The position numbers and the translations under genes were made by a program. Source: a bacterium (lineage in GTDB: Bacteria > Lindowbacteria > 2-12-FULL-62-27). From it: DNA of 22,089 bases. The DNA lies in the NCBI GenBank assembly GCA_016202645.1, contig JACQOF010000072.1, positions 1 to 22,089 of the forward strand, in the 5' to 3' direction. A model generated the notes under the pieces. That model did not search any database. It was not told the origin of the DNA and saw nothing but the letters and a program-made list of their open reading frames with translations. Shown here in pieces: positions 7,458 to 14,842 of the stretch (position 1 is the first letter of the stretch; the number at the start of each line of letters is the position of its first letter).

Positions 7458-8042
7458 CTAGACTCTCAAAAAGGCTTCCGGGTCGGACCATTGACCCAGT
7501 TCGTGCTGAAATTTTTTGGATTTATCCACGAGAATCTGCCCGTCCTCCGCGAGAACGATCCGGTACCGTTCCAATGGCCGGGGCGCGGGGCCTTCGAAAT
7601 TAACGCCCGTGACATAAAACCCGGATCCGTGGCACGGGCATTTGTATTTTTGTTCGGCCTCCAGCCAATTCGGCTGACAGCCGAGGTGGGTGCAGACGGT
7701 GGAGAGGGCGTAGAAGCCTTCCTCGTTTCGCACGATCCAGAATCCGAATTTGTCCTTGAAGCGGACGTCCACCAGTCCGACCTGGAATTCCTCCGGAAGA
7801 CCGACTTTGACGCTGGTGGGCGGGATAAAGAGGACATTGGGATACAGGAACCGGACCGTCAGGATTTTCATCATGCCGACGCCCGCGAGGAACGCCGCCC
7901 ATGCGCCGACGAGCCACTTGAAAAACCCTCGGCGGCTGGGGGCTTCGGCGTCTACCTTCGGGGCCGGCGCTGTCGCGACGACCGGCGATTCGCCCGGCGT
8001 GAGTGTTGTCGCCGGTTTGGATGGCTGATTCTGTTCCGTCAT
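7458..8042 (-). CDS. Rieske iron-sulfur protein of the cytochrome b complex
   Basis: The protein carries a [2Fe-2S] cluster that takes an electron from quinol at the Qo site. The 194 residues include a proline-rich start, a twin-arginine signal-anchor (SRRGFF, 36-41) followed by one membrane helix (43-60), and the cluster motifs CTHLGC (117-122) and CPCHGSGF (135-142). Ligands are C117, H119, C135 and H138; C122 and C137 form the usual disulfide. The ATG at 8042 is chosen because AAAGG precedes it by about seven bases and because the 25 extra residues of the longer frame look unrelated to the family. It sits 31 bp after the HEAT gene and is followed directly by the b6-like gene. Confidence 0.95.
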   Translation of the reverse strand: MTEQNQPSKPATTLTPGESPVVATAPAPKVDAEAPSRRGFFKWLVGAWAAFLAGVGMMKILTVRFLYPNVLFIPPTSVKVGLPEEFQVGLVDVRFKDKFGFWIVRNEEGFYALSTVCTHLGCQPNWLEAEQKYKCPCHGSGFYVTGVNFEGPAPRPLERYRIVLAEDGQILVDKSKKFQHELGQWSDPEAFLRV

Positions 8043-8073
8043 GATCGCCTTTCCCGCTTGATGAATGATGGCT

Positions 8074-8958
8074 TCAACGCGCCCGCTCCAGCGCCCCGCG
8101 CGCGGCCGCCTGGACATGTAAATTTGGGTCTTCGGCGGCCATCCGCCGGATTTTCTCTCGAAGGCTCTCGTCTTGAAACTGCGAGGCCGCCGCCAGCGCT
8201 ATCTTTAATATCTTTTCGACATTTGCCTCGTCAAGTGGAGGATTCTTTCCCAGTTCCGCCGTGAGGACCTCCCGGTCGAGCATCTGACCCAGGACCGGGA
8301 CCGCGGCCGGGTGGACGGATTCCGCGAGGCTCAAAGCGGCGTTCCATCGGACGTCGGAAACCGGATCATTGAGAAGAGGCGTGAGGGTGGATGCCAGTTC
8401 GGGATCGGATCGGAGAAACGGGCCGAAGAAATAAACAGCCGTTTTCCGGACTCCCGGGTCCCGGTCGTCAAGGGCCTCCGTGGCCGCCTCCAAGGCGCCC
8501 GCGGCTTTCATGTCCCGCAGGGCCAGCAGGGCGTAAATTTTCTCGGCGGCGTCGGCGCCCCGCACGATCTCTATGAGTTTGGGAACAGCCTCGGTGTGCC
8601 CCAGGCGGCCGAGGGTCAGGATCATATACTGGCGGATCTGTCCGGCGCCGGGCGAGCTCTGGTTCAGCATGCGTAAAATCTGCCGTCCGACCCCGGGTTT
8701 TTCCGATTCGTCGATCCGGCCGAGGTTGACCTGGTTGGCCAGCGCGAACGCCGCCTGCCACGCGCGGTGCGGGTTGCCGCTTTTGAGATCGTTCAGATAA
8801 TCCTGCGATGTTTTCCGTTCCGTCGTGAGGAAACTGAAACTGAGGTAGAGGCCGACGCAGAGCGCCACCACCAGCATCGGAAAAACAAACCACTGCAGTA
8901 AAATCCGCGGGCCGAATTTCGCCTCCTCCCCGCCATCCGGCGTCGGTTCCGGGTTCAT
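8074..8958 (-). CDS. Membrane-anchored HEAT-repeat protein between ccmB and Rieske
   Basis: The function is not known. The 294-residue protein has one N-terminal membrane segment (about 18-45), then a short linker and a helical-repeat domain. HEAT/PBS-lyase-like units are visible as recurring pieces such as GHTEAVPKLIEI, DRDPGVRKTAVYFFG and DPVSDVRWNAALSLAE. Such repeats usually bind other proteins. Its ATG overlaps the ccmB stop (ATGA), and Rieske follows after 31 bp, so it links the cytochrome-maturation and bc-complex parts of the operon. It may be an assembly factor or a structural subunit of the complex. It occupies the place where ccmC usually follows ccmB. The longer frame to 9243 is rejected because it runs through ccmB. 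Confidence 0.85.
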   Translation of the reverse strand: MNPEPTPDGGEEAKFGPRILLQWFVFPMLVVALCVGLYLSFSFLTTERKTSQDYLNDLKSGNPHRAWQAAFALANQVNLGRIDESEKPGVGRQILRMLNQSSPGAGQIRQYMILTLGRLGHTEAVPKLIEIVRGADAAEKIYALLALRDMKAAGALEAATEALDDRDPGVRKTAVYFFGPFLRSDPELASTLTPLLNDPVSDVRWNAALSLAESVHPAAVPVLGQMLDREVLTAELGKNPPLDEANVEKILKIALAAASQFQDESLREKIRRMAAEDPNLHVQAAARGALERAR

Positions 8959-9614
8959 GCGCGTCCCAGAAGTTTTCCGAAACTCAATGCCCCGACAACG
9001 GCGACCGCGATGTCCGTCGCGAGCAGGAGTTTCAGATAATGGACCATCGGCTCGCCCGCCCAGGCGAGACTCGATCCGATGGATGCCGCCGCCAGGACCG
9101 GCAGGGCCATCGGGAGAATGAGAATGGGGAGTCCCAAACTGGCGCCGACGCCTTTCCAGGCGAACGTGACCGTTCCAAAGAGCGTCATGAGACAGGCGAG
9201 CGCCGCGTTGGCCGTCAGGCACAGGCCCAGCGCCGAGGGCCATGCCGGCGCGAAGGGAAGATTAAAGAACAGGACCAGGAAGGGAAACAGGAAACACTGG
9301 ATCAGGCAGAGGATCGCAAATGCGGCCAGGCTTTTTCCGGCGAAGACCCGTTCCGGCGCGGCGGCCGACAGCGCCAGAAAATAGGGCGTTCCGGAACGTC
9401 GGTCCCTCGCGAGGCGCGCGTTTTCCGACAGAATACCCGCGAAGAAAGCGGAGACAAAGAATGCGGCGAACGAAATTTCCGGCAGGGCCGCCAGGTGCGC
9501 CGGAAACGCGAGGGCTTGAGTGAGGAGGACGAGGAACGCGAAGAGGAGTGACGTCACCCATGCGGAAGGGCTTCGCCATTCTATTTTAAATTCAGCGGCG
9601 GCGATTTCAGTCAT
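8955..9614 (-). CDS. ccmB: Haem exporter membrane subunit CcmB
   Basis: CcmB is the membrane partner of the CcmA ATPase in system I cytochrome c maturation. The 219-residue protein has about six membrane segments and the family's early motif region (SENARLARDRRSGT, near residue 63) followed by PERVFAGKSLA. The length is normal. Its ATG overlaps the ccmA stop (ATGA) and its stop overlaps the HEAT gene start (ATGA). The CcmAB pair is thought to drive release of haem-loaded CcmE from CcmC, yet no ccmC is in this window. Confidence 0.92.
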   Translation of the reverse strand: MTEIAAAEFKIEWRSPSAWVTSLLFAFLVLLTQALAFPAHLAALPEISFAAFFVSAFFAGILSENARLARDRRSGTPYFLALSAAAPERVFAGKSLAAFAILCLIQCFLFPFLVLFFNLPFAPAWPSALGLCLTANAALACLMTLFGTVTFAWKGVGASLGLPILILPMALPVLAAASIGSSLAWAGEPMVHYLKLLLATDIAVAVVGALSFGKLLGRA

Positions 9615-10234
9615 GACAGAAGTTTCCCGCCGCGCAGTTCCACCAAGATCGGCGAGATATCCGGCATAATTTTTCGGTCGTGCGAAGCGATCACGATCGC
9701 GCGGTCCGGGGACCTTAGGGCGCGGAGGATGGCCGAGAGAGTTTGGATGCCTTCCGGATCGACGTTTGAAAACGGCTCGTCCATCAGCAGGAGGCGGGGT
9801 CCGGGCAAAACGGCGCGTGCGAACGCGGCGCGTTGGATCTGTCCGCGCGACAGGGCGCTCACCCGTTTCGCGGCGTGCGGTCCGAGGCCCACCCGCTCGA
9901 CGGCCTCACGGGCCTGATCGGCGGGATCAGGCATGCCGCTAAGACGCGCGGCCAGTTCCAGGTTCTCAGTCACGGTGAGGTCTTCGTAGAGAAAAGGCTG
10001 ATGTGCGAGAAATCCGACGCTCGGCAGTTTGCCGTTTGCCGCGGAGACGCGCCCTGAAGTCGGGATGAGAAGCCCCGACATGGCCCAAAGGAGCGTGCTT
10101 TTGCCGGCGCCGTTTTCTCCGGCCAGAAGCGTGACGGACCCGGCCGACAGGACAAGATTGACATTATCGAGGGCGAGGGTTCTTCCGAACCGGACTGACA
10201 GGCCGTCGATTCGGAGGATGGGACCATCGGTCAT
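9611..10234 (-). CDS. ccmA: Haem exporter ATP-binding subunit CcmA
   Basis: This is an ABC ATPase of 207 residues, the usual CcmA length. It has Walker A GENGAGKST (about 39-47), a Q-loop in LAHQPFLYEDLT, the signature ALSRGQIQRAAFARA (LSRGQ, as is common in CcmA, rather than LSGGQ), Walker B LLLMDEP and the switch histidine in ASHDR. It lies between the signal-peptide/TM unknown and ccmB, joined to both by ATGA overlaps, which fixes its identity better than similarity alone. Confidence 0.94.
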   Translation of the reverse strand: MTDGPILRIDGLSVRFGRTLALDNVNLVLSAGSVTLLAGENGAGKSTLLWAMSGLLIPTSGRVSAANGKLPSVGFLAHQPFLYEDLTVTENLELAARLSGMPDPADQAREAVERVGLGPHAAKRVSALSRGQIQRAAFARAVLPGPRLLLMDEPFSNVDPEGIQTLSAILRALRSPDRAIVIASHDRKIMPDISPILVELRGGKLLS

Positions 10235-11118
10235 GGGCCAAGGCCGCGGAGGCGTTCCATGAGGGATTTCTTTTTCCGCTTGTAATAGTCCCCCGGTATT
10301 TCTTTTTTTTCGGCCGCTTCGTCGATCGCTTCGATCTCATCCATCAAAAACCGCCGGAACTCGGCCGTCGACGCCCGCCGTTTTTTGAGATTCAGACCGT
10401 ACGCGAAAATCAGGACGGCCAGGATCGCGCCGGCGATGGAGGGATACAAATACAACCGCGCTGCGGAACGGGCCGGGATTGGCGCGCCGCCGAGCGGTTG
10501 TCCGCTTTCCATGCCGGCTCCGTCCCGGCGTTCGGGCTGGCCGGCGAGTGCCTCGTGCGCTCCCTCGAATACAATGTCGATGGATTCTCCCGCCTTGAGG
10601 TCCCGTCCCAGAATCCGGTAGCCGTCGTCCGCCGGTTCGACCTCCAGCCGTCGGGACGTCACGTTCCGGACTTTTGGGGCGAACGCGGCCAGAAGAAACG
10701 TCGGAATCAGAACGTCTTTTTCAATCTTCACCGAATCGTCCGGCCCGGCCGGGATGACGTAGCCGAACGAAAACGTATTTTTTCCAGAGGCCAGCCGCCG
10801 CTTGATCAGGATGCGGCCGGCGGATATTTCCATTTCCTCGTCGCGCAGAGCGGGTGCCTGCTCCGCGCCCGGCATGATGGGCGGAACGGGCATGCCCCGG
10901 ACCCGTTCAGCGTTTTTCGGGATGGCCAGTTCGAACGGCGTCGAGTGTTCCGATTCAGCCAGAACGACAACGATCTCCTGAATGCCGCAGACGACCCGGC
11001 CTTCGTCGTGCCCGAATTCGAAAAAGAGATGGTTCTGGCGGATGTTAAGATCCGCCGCGCCGGTCGGGCCGGCCATGCCGAGGATCCACGTCGCTAGGAC
11101 GCACGCAAGCTGTTTCAT
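10231..11118 (-). CDS. Secreted, membrane-anchored protein of the ccm operon, unknown function
   Basis: I do not recognise a named family. The 295 residues show a signal peptide (1-21, cleavage likely near GAA), a periplasmic region of mostly beta character (22-215), one membrane helix (about 222-242), and a charged cytoplasmic tail. The tail (252-292, with EIEAIDEAAEKKEIPGDYYK) resembles the helical pair near the start of CcmI and similar proteins, where an acidic helix, a turn and an alternating Tyr/Arg/Lys helix are seen. It is coupled by ATGA overlaps to the ccmI-like gene before and ccmA after. A role in haem delivery or apocytochrome handling is inference from context. The single periplasmic cysteine, C44, is in RVVCGIQEI. 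Confidence 0.8.
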   Translation of the reverse strand: MKQLACVLATWILGMAGPTGAADLNIRQNHLFFEFGHDEGRVVCGIQEIVVVLAESEHSTPFELAIPKNAERVRGMPVPPIMPGAEQAPALRDEEMEISAGRILIKRRLASGKNTFSFGYVIPAGPDDSVKIEKDVLIPTFLLAAFAPKVRNVTSRRLEVEPADDGYRILGRDLKAGESIDIVFEGAHEALAGQPERRDGAGMESGQPLGGAPIPARSAARLYLYPSIAGAILAVLIFAYGLNLKKRRASTAEFRRFLMDEIEAIDEAAEKKEIPGDYYKRKKKSLMERLRGLGP

Positions 11119-11522
11119 TTGGGATTTTTCGAACCGTCATTCCCGCGAAAGCGGGAATCCAGTCTGCTTTGCAATGGGTCTGGATGCCCGCCGGAGTTTA
11201 CCACGTGCTGGATTCCCGCTTTCGCGGGAATGACAGACCTGAGGTTGGCATGATGACCTGAATCGTTATGATTTTTCAAGGATTCAGCGAGTTCCGAGAC
11301 GATCTGACCTCGGATTGAATCGTGGTCTTCCCGGGAGAGTTTTCCCGCCGCGAAATCAAAATCGAGTTCCCGGATGGCGACCGCGGAGCGTTCCGACTGC
11401 TCCGCCGATCCCTCCGTGCGTTCGCCGGCGTCGAGGCGCGGCAGATCAGCGCGAAAAGCCAGCAGGAGATACAGCAGGGACGCGGCGGTGGTCAGCGTCA
11501 AGATTACTTCGAGGAATTCCAT
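11115..11522 (-). CDS. Short CcmI-like membrane protein with a repeat-derived insertion
   Basis: The 135 residues contain one N-terminal membrane segment (5-23) and the CcmI-type motif RELDFDFAAGKLSREDHDSI (51-70), which in full-length CcmI precedes the TPR domain. No TPR is present. Residues 97-129 are encoded by a 99-bp REP pair (11136-11234) and include the tell-tale stretches VIPAKAGI and SRFRGND. Without it the protein would be about 102 residues. The stop still overlaps the next gene's ATG (ATGA). The start lies inside the end of the CcmH-like gene (19-bp overlap), with GAGGAG upstream; the longer frame to 11816 is a shadow of that gene. Confidence 0.8.
   Translation of the reverse strand: MEFLEVILTLTTAASLLYLLLAFRADLPRLDAGERTEGSAEQSERSAVAIRELDFDFAAGKLSREDHDSIRGQIVSELAESLKNHNDSGHHANLRSVIPAKAGIQHVVNSGGHPDPLQSRLDSRFRGNDGSKNPK
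11136..11234. repeat. Inverted pair of REP-like GAAA hairpins inside ccmI
   Basis: Two perfect 8-bp palindromes in opposite orientation, 11139-11158 and 11212-11231, each ATTCCCGC/GCGGGAAT around GAAA or TTTC. The element begins GTCA and ends TGAC, like the pair at 126-204, but the inner part is different (99 against 79 bp). Its edges fall exactly on codon boundaries of the ccmI-like gene. Confidence 0.9.
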
Positions 11523-11962
11523 TTGTTCAGCCACTCCTCCGCTTTTTTCAAGTCGGCCCCCAACGGTTTCGGCCGGGCGACCTCCGCAATCTGCGACCGC
11601 CGCCATCCCCGCGCAAGGGCCACGACGATCGCGGCGCCGGCCAGGACCGCCAAAGGCGGCAGGACGTAGGCCAGAAGGCCGAACCCCCGCGCCGGCGGCG
11701 ATGCCAGAACGGTCGGACCGTACTTCTCCACGAATTTCTCGCGGATCTGCGTCCGGGACAGACCGCCGGCCTGAAAGTCCGCGATCTCCTTGATGTAAAT
11801 CGCGGCGTCCGAACACTCGCAGACCTCAAGCGCCTTGCCGCACAAATCCGGGCAGGGACACATGAAATCGGATACCATATTCCCGTCGTCGGCCACGGAC
11901 GCGCCGGCAAGGCATATCCAAATGAGCAGGGCCATGAAACCAAATACAATCCGCAATTTCAT
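11504..11962 (-). CDS. CcmH-like protein with a five-cysteine motif
   Basis: CcmH reduces apocytochrome cysteines and helps present them for haem attachment. The 152 residues have a signal peptide (1-24), the cysteine region (33-50), a three-helix-like segment, and a C-terminal membrane helix (about 94-117) with a cytoplasmic tail. Later parts match the family: GGLSRTQIREKFVEKYGPTV and SPPARGFGLLAYVLP. Instead of one CxxC it shows C35, C37, C41, C48 and C50 (MCPCPDLCGKALEVCEC). I recall similar Cys-rich CcmH variants in other phyla, but the chemistry is not settled. The ATG at 11962 is chosen because it overlaps the ccmF stop (ATGA) and begins the signal peptide. Confidence 0.87.
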   Translation of the reverse strand: MKLRIVFGFMALLIWICLAGASVADDGNMVSDFMCPCPDLCGKALEVCECSDAAIYIKEIADFQAGGLSRTQIREKFVEKYGPTVLASPPARGFGLLAYVLPPLAVLAGAAIVVALARGWRRSQIAEVARPKPLGADLKKAEEWLNKWNSSK

Positions 11963-13905
11963 GACTTTCCAGGCCACAAACAGAGAACCGCGCCCGCGGC
12001 CAGAACGGCCCCCCCGAGCCAGACCCAGCTTACGAGGGGATTGACGTAGACATGTAAAATCGCCGCGCCCTCGGCGGTCCATCCCGCAAGGACCACGTAG
12101 AAATCGTAAAACACGCGCGAAATCAGGCCTGTCTCGGTATGGGGCTGTTCCGTTTTCTCATAGAGCCGCTTTTCGGCAAAGATCCGGCCGATATTTTTTT
12201 CGGCATCGAAAACATCCACTGTGGCCCGGACCCACGTCGCGTTCGGCAGGCGGCCTTCGGTGAGTCCCCGCATGATCAGGCGAAACCGTTCAATCCGCAT
12301 CTCCTGGCCGGGACCCAGTTCGGCTTCGCGATGGACCTGGTACGACGACGAAGCGATGATCCCGAGGGCGGTCACGGCCACGCCGGCGTGGATGATGTAC
12401 CCGCCGTAGCGCCTACGGTTTTTCCCCATGAGCCGGACCAGGGCCGGCAGGAAAGATTCCTTCGTGGACCTCTGCCGGGCCCGCGTGTCCCGGATGAATT
12501 CGAGAAGCAGGCACCCGAGAACGAACACCACCGACCCGATTCCCGCCAGCGCTTTGGGCTGATTCACTCCGCCGGCCCACAGGAGGCCGACAGCGAGGGC
12601 CGCGCCCAGGAGAGGCGCCAGGAAATTTTTCAGGAGCTGACCCGGCGACGATTTTCTCCATGCGATCGTCGGCCCGATACCCGTGAGAATGAGAAGCGCC
12701 AGAAAAAGCGGAATGGTGACTTGGTTGAAAAACTGCGGCCCCACGCTGATCCGGGTGCCCTTGACCATTTCGAAGAAGGTCGGAAACATCGTTCCGAAGA
12801 GGACCGCGAAGGCCAGGCCCAACAGGACCACGTTGTTGAATAGGAAAACCGCCTCCCGGGACAGAAAGGATTCGATCCGGTGTTCGGCCTTGAGCGCCGG
12901 GTATCGCCACACGATCAGCCCGAACGCGAAGACCGCCGTCAGGCCGATGAACGCGAGAAAAATCCCGCCCAGGAGCGGCTGACGCGCGAAAGAATGGACC
13001 GACGCCACCACGCCGCTGCGGGTCATGTAGGTGCCGAAGATCGTCAGGAGAAACGTGAGGGAGATGAGCGACATGTTCCAGATTTTGAGCATGCCCCGCC
13101 GTTCCTGGATCATGACCGAGTGCAAAAAGGCTGTGGCCGTCAGCCATGGAATGAAGCTCGCGTTTTCGACCGGGTCCCACGCCCAGTAACCACCCCAGCC
13201 CAGTTCGTCATAGGCCCAGCGCCCTCCAAGCATAATTCCGATCGCGAGGATCGTCCATGAGAAAATCGTCCACACCCGGCATTTTTTAATCCAAGCCGCG
13301 TCAAGCCGGCCCGTGATGAGCGCGCCCATGGCGCAGGCGAAGGGTACCGTCATCCCGACGAATCCCGTATAGAGCATGGGCGGGTGAATCGCCATCGCGG
13401 GGTGCTGGAGGAGCGGGTTGAGGCCGTTTCCGTCCGGCGGCGGCGAGTCGAGACGGGTGTAGGGGTCCGAGGCGACGTTTACGATGATGAGAAAAAAAAG
13501 CTGGACCGCGAGAAGAACAAATCCCGTCGCGTGAAAGTGAATGTCCCCCCGTTCGATCCGGTGGACCGCCATATAGGCGGACGAATAGACCGCCAGCACA
13601 AACAGCCAGAAGAGCTGGGAGCCCTCCTGGCCGGCCCAGAGAGCGGCGAGCCGGTATCCGGCGGGAAGATTGATGGAGGAATAGGACGCGACATAGCGGA
13701 TGGAAAAATCATTCACAAAAAACGCGTAGACGAGGATCCCGGTGGCCGCAAACACGAGAGTGCTCGACAGCATCAGGCTCCGGCGCTGAAACTCCAGGCA
13801 CGCCAGATTTTTTTTCCAGAGGCCAACCGCGCCGATCAGCGTTCCCAGCGCCGCCACGGCGAAATCAAAGCGCATGGCCCACTCGCCGAGGTAGGTCAGG
13901 CTCAT
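11959..13905 (-). CDS. ccmF: Cytochrome c haem lyase subunit CcmF
   Basis: CcmF takes haem from CcmE and, with CcmH, attaches it to CxxCH of apocytochromes. The 648-residue polytopic protein has the WWD domain (237-250, WGGYWAWDPVENAS) and flanking histidines such as H168 and H174 in QHPAMAIHPPMLY and one in FLHSVM, the expected haem ligands. Length and motifs are normal for CcmF. The ATG at 13905 is used because it overlaps the ccmE stop (ATGA) and begins with MSLTYLGEWA, which resembles other CcmF starts; the 15 extra residues of the longer frame belong to ccmE. It is followed by the CcmH-like gene with another ATGA overlap. Confidence 0.95.
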   Translation of the reverse strand: MSLTYLGEWAMRFDFAVAALGTLIGAVGLWKKNLACLEFQRRSLMLSSTLVFAATGILVYAFFVNDFSIRYVASYSSINLPAGYRLAALWAGQEGSQLFWLFVLAVYSSAYMAVHRIERGDIHFHATGFVLLAVQLFFLIIVNVASDPYTRLDSPPPDGNGLNPLLQHPAMAIHPPMLYTGFVGMTVPFACAMGALITGRLDAAWIKKCRVWTIFSWTILAIGIMLGGRWAYDELGWGGYWAWDPVENASFIPWLTATAFLHSVMIQERRGMLKIWNMSLISLTFLLTIFGTYMTRSGVVASVHSFARQPLLGGIFLAFIGLTAVFAFGLIVWRYPALKAEHRIESFLSREAVFLFNNVVLLGLAFAVLFGTMFPTFFEMVKGTRISVGPQFFNQVTIPLFLALLILTGIGPTIAWRKSSPGQLLKNFLAPLLGAALAVGLLWAGGVNQPKALAGIGSVVFVLGCLLLEFIRDTRARQRSTKESFLPALVRLMGKNRRRYGGYIIHAGVAVTALGIIASSSYQVHREAELGPGQEMRIERFRLIMRGLTEGRLPNATWVRATVDVFDAEKNIGRIFAEKRLYEKTEQPHTETGLISRVFYDFYVVLAGWTAEGAAILHVYVNPLVSWVWLGGAVLAAGAVLCLWPGKS

Positions 13906-14336
13906 TTCCGGGTTGGCTCGGCCAAACCCACTTCGTATTTGGACGGACACTTGGCCTGAAGAAGACTCGCGTGAAAAACACGGCCGGCGGCGTCGTAGGT
14001 TCCTTCAACCGCCGCCTGGGCGCCTTCCCGAAACGCGTCCGGCCGGACGCCCGTGTACTCGATCAGCACGGTCTCCGATGCCTCGTCGATCAGGCCGAAC
14101 CGGATCGACACGTCCCCCGGCCCGTCCAACTCGATCCCCCCGTAGGCGACCTTCCCCGCCACGCGGACCCTCCGGTCGGAAAGCTCGGGCAGTTCCCGGG
14201 CGTTCACATAGGGCAGCTGCGTGCCGCCAATGGATGAAATCACCAGATACAAAACAGCGCCGGCCGAGAGTGCAATCCACCCCCACACACGCCGCCCTGG
14301 TTTTCGCGGGGTTTCAGCGTTCACGGGGCCCATCAT
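13902..14336 (-). CDS. ccmE: Haem chaperone CcmE, cysteine (CxxxY) type
   Basis: CcmE carries haem covalently from CcmC to CcmF. The 144-residue protein has a short cytoplasmic start, one membrane anchor (18-35) and an OB-fold periplasmic domain with family pieces VRVAGKV, VLIEYTGVRPDAFREG and AVEGTYD. The haem-binding site, HxxxY in E. coli (H130), is CPSKY here: C130 and Y134. Natural CxxxY CcmE proteins are known from archaea and Desulfovibrio. This is the first gene of the long minus-strand run. Start is ATG 14336 or 14333; no strong ribosome site is seen. Upstream, TTGATC and TATGAT 16 bp apart (minus strand) might be a promoter, but it would leave almost no leader. Confidence 0.92.
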   Translation of the reverse strand: MMGPVNAETPRKPGRRVWGWIALSAGAVLYLVISSIGGTQLPYVNARELPELSDRRVRVAGKVAYGGIELDGPGDVSIRFGLIDEASETVLIEYTGVRPDAFREGAQAAVEGTYDAAGRVFHASLLQAKCPSKYEVGLAEPTRK

Positions 14337-14416
14337 ATCTTGGCAGGCACAAAGATCAAGGAAGGCGCCAGGCGTTCCCTTGTATTCGAAAAAGCCGTGG
14401 TGGTAAGGTTTGCGGC

Positions 14417-14839
14417 ATGCGATCGGGGCTATGGCTGGCGCTTTTGACGTCACTTCTTTGGGGCATTACGCCCCTCTTTGACAAACTCGGGTCGCTGAAG
14501 GCCTCGGCGGGGGCCATGATGGCCGTCCGGTTTACGACGACGTTTCTCTGCGTACTGCCGCTGTTTCTGATGCCCACCTACCGGGAAGAAATCCTGAATC
14601 TGGACGGCCGGACTCTTTTCTACATCGTCGCCGGCGCGGTTCTATCGGCGATTTTCGGGATCTTTCTATATTTTATGGCGCTGAAAAGAATGGACGCAAG
14701 CCAGGTGACGCCGATTGCGGCGACGTATCCGCTCGTGACGTTTGTCCTCTCCATCCTGATTCTCCAGGAACAATTTACCTGGTTCAAAATGCTGGGTACC
14801 CTCCTCGCCGTCGCCGGCGTCGTTCTCATCTGTATCTGA
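14417..14839 (+). CDS. Half-size EamA/DMT-superfamily membrane protein
   Basis: This 140-residue protein consists of one EamA domain with about five membrane helices, half of the usual ten-helix drug/metabolite transporters, so it probably works as a dimer. Family marks are LWGITPLFDKLG at the start, the middle AIFGIFLYFMALKRMDAS, and VTPIAATYPLVTFVLSILILQEQ near the end. The substrate is unknown. The ATG at 14417 follows AAGG at about eight bases; the much longer plus-strand frame upstream is a shadow of ccmE. It is divergent from the ccm run (80-bp gap) and convergent with the next gene, 3 bp apart. Confidence 0.88.
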   Translation: MRSGLWLALLTSLLWGITPLFDKLGSLKASAGAMMAVRFTTTFLCVLPLFLMPTYREEILNLDGRTLFYIVAGAVLSAIFGIFLYFMALKRMDASQVTPIAATYPLVTFVLSILILQEQFTWFKMLGTLLAVAGVVLICI

Positions 14840-14842
14840 CGG

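Noticed and set aside
8959-9243. N-terminal extension of the HEAT gene
   Set aside because: It runs through ccmB in another frame; the ATG at 8958 has the ATGA overlap and starts a normal membrane protein.
8955-9614. CcmC in place of the ccmB call
   Set aside because: No WWD motif is present and the SENARLARDRRSG region is that of CcmB.
14337-14416. Strong promoters in the divergent ccmE/EamA gap
   Set aside because: The only -35/-10-like pairs are poor or overlap the start codon; I cannot support a promoter from sequence alone.
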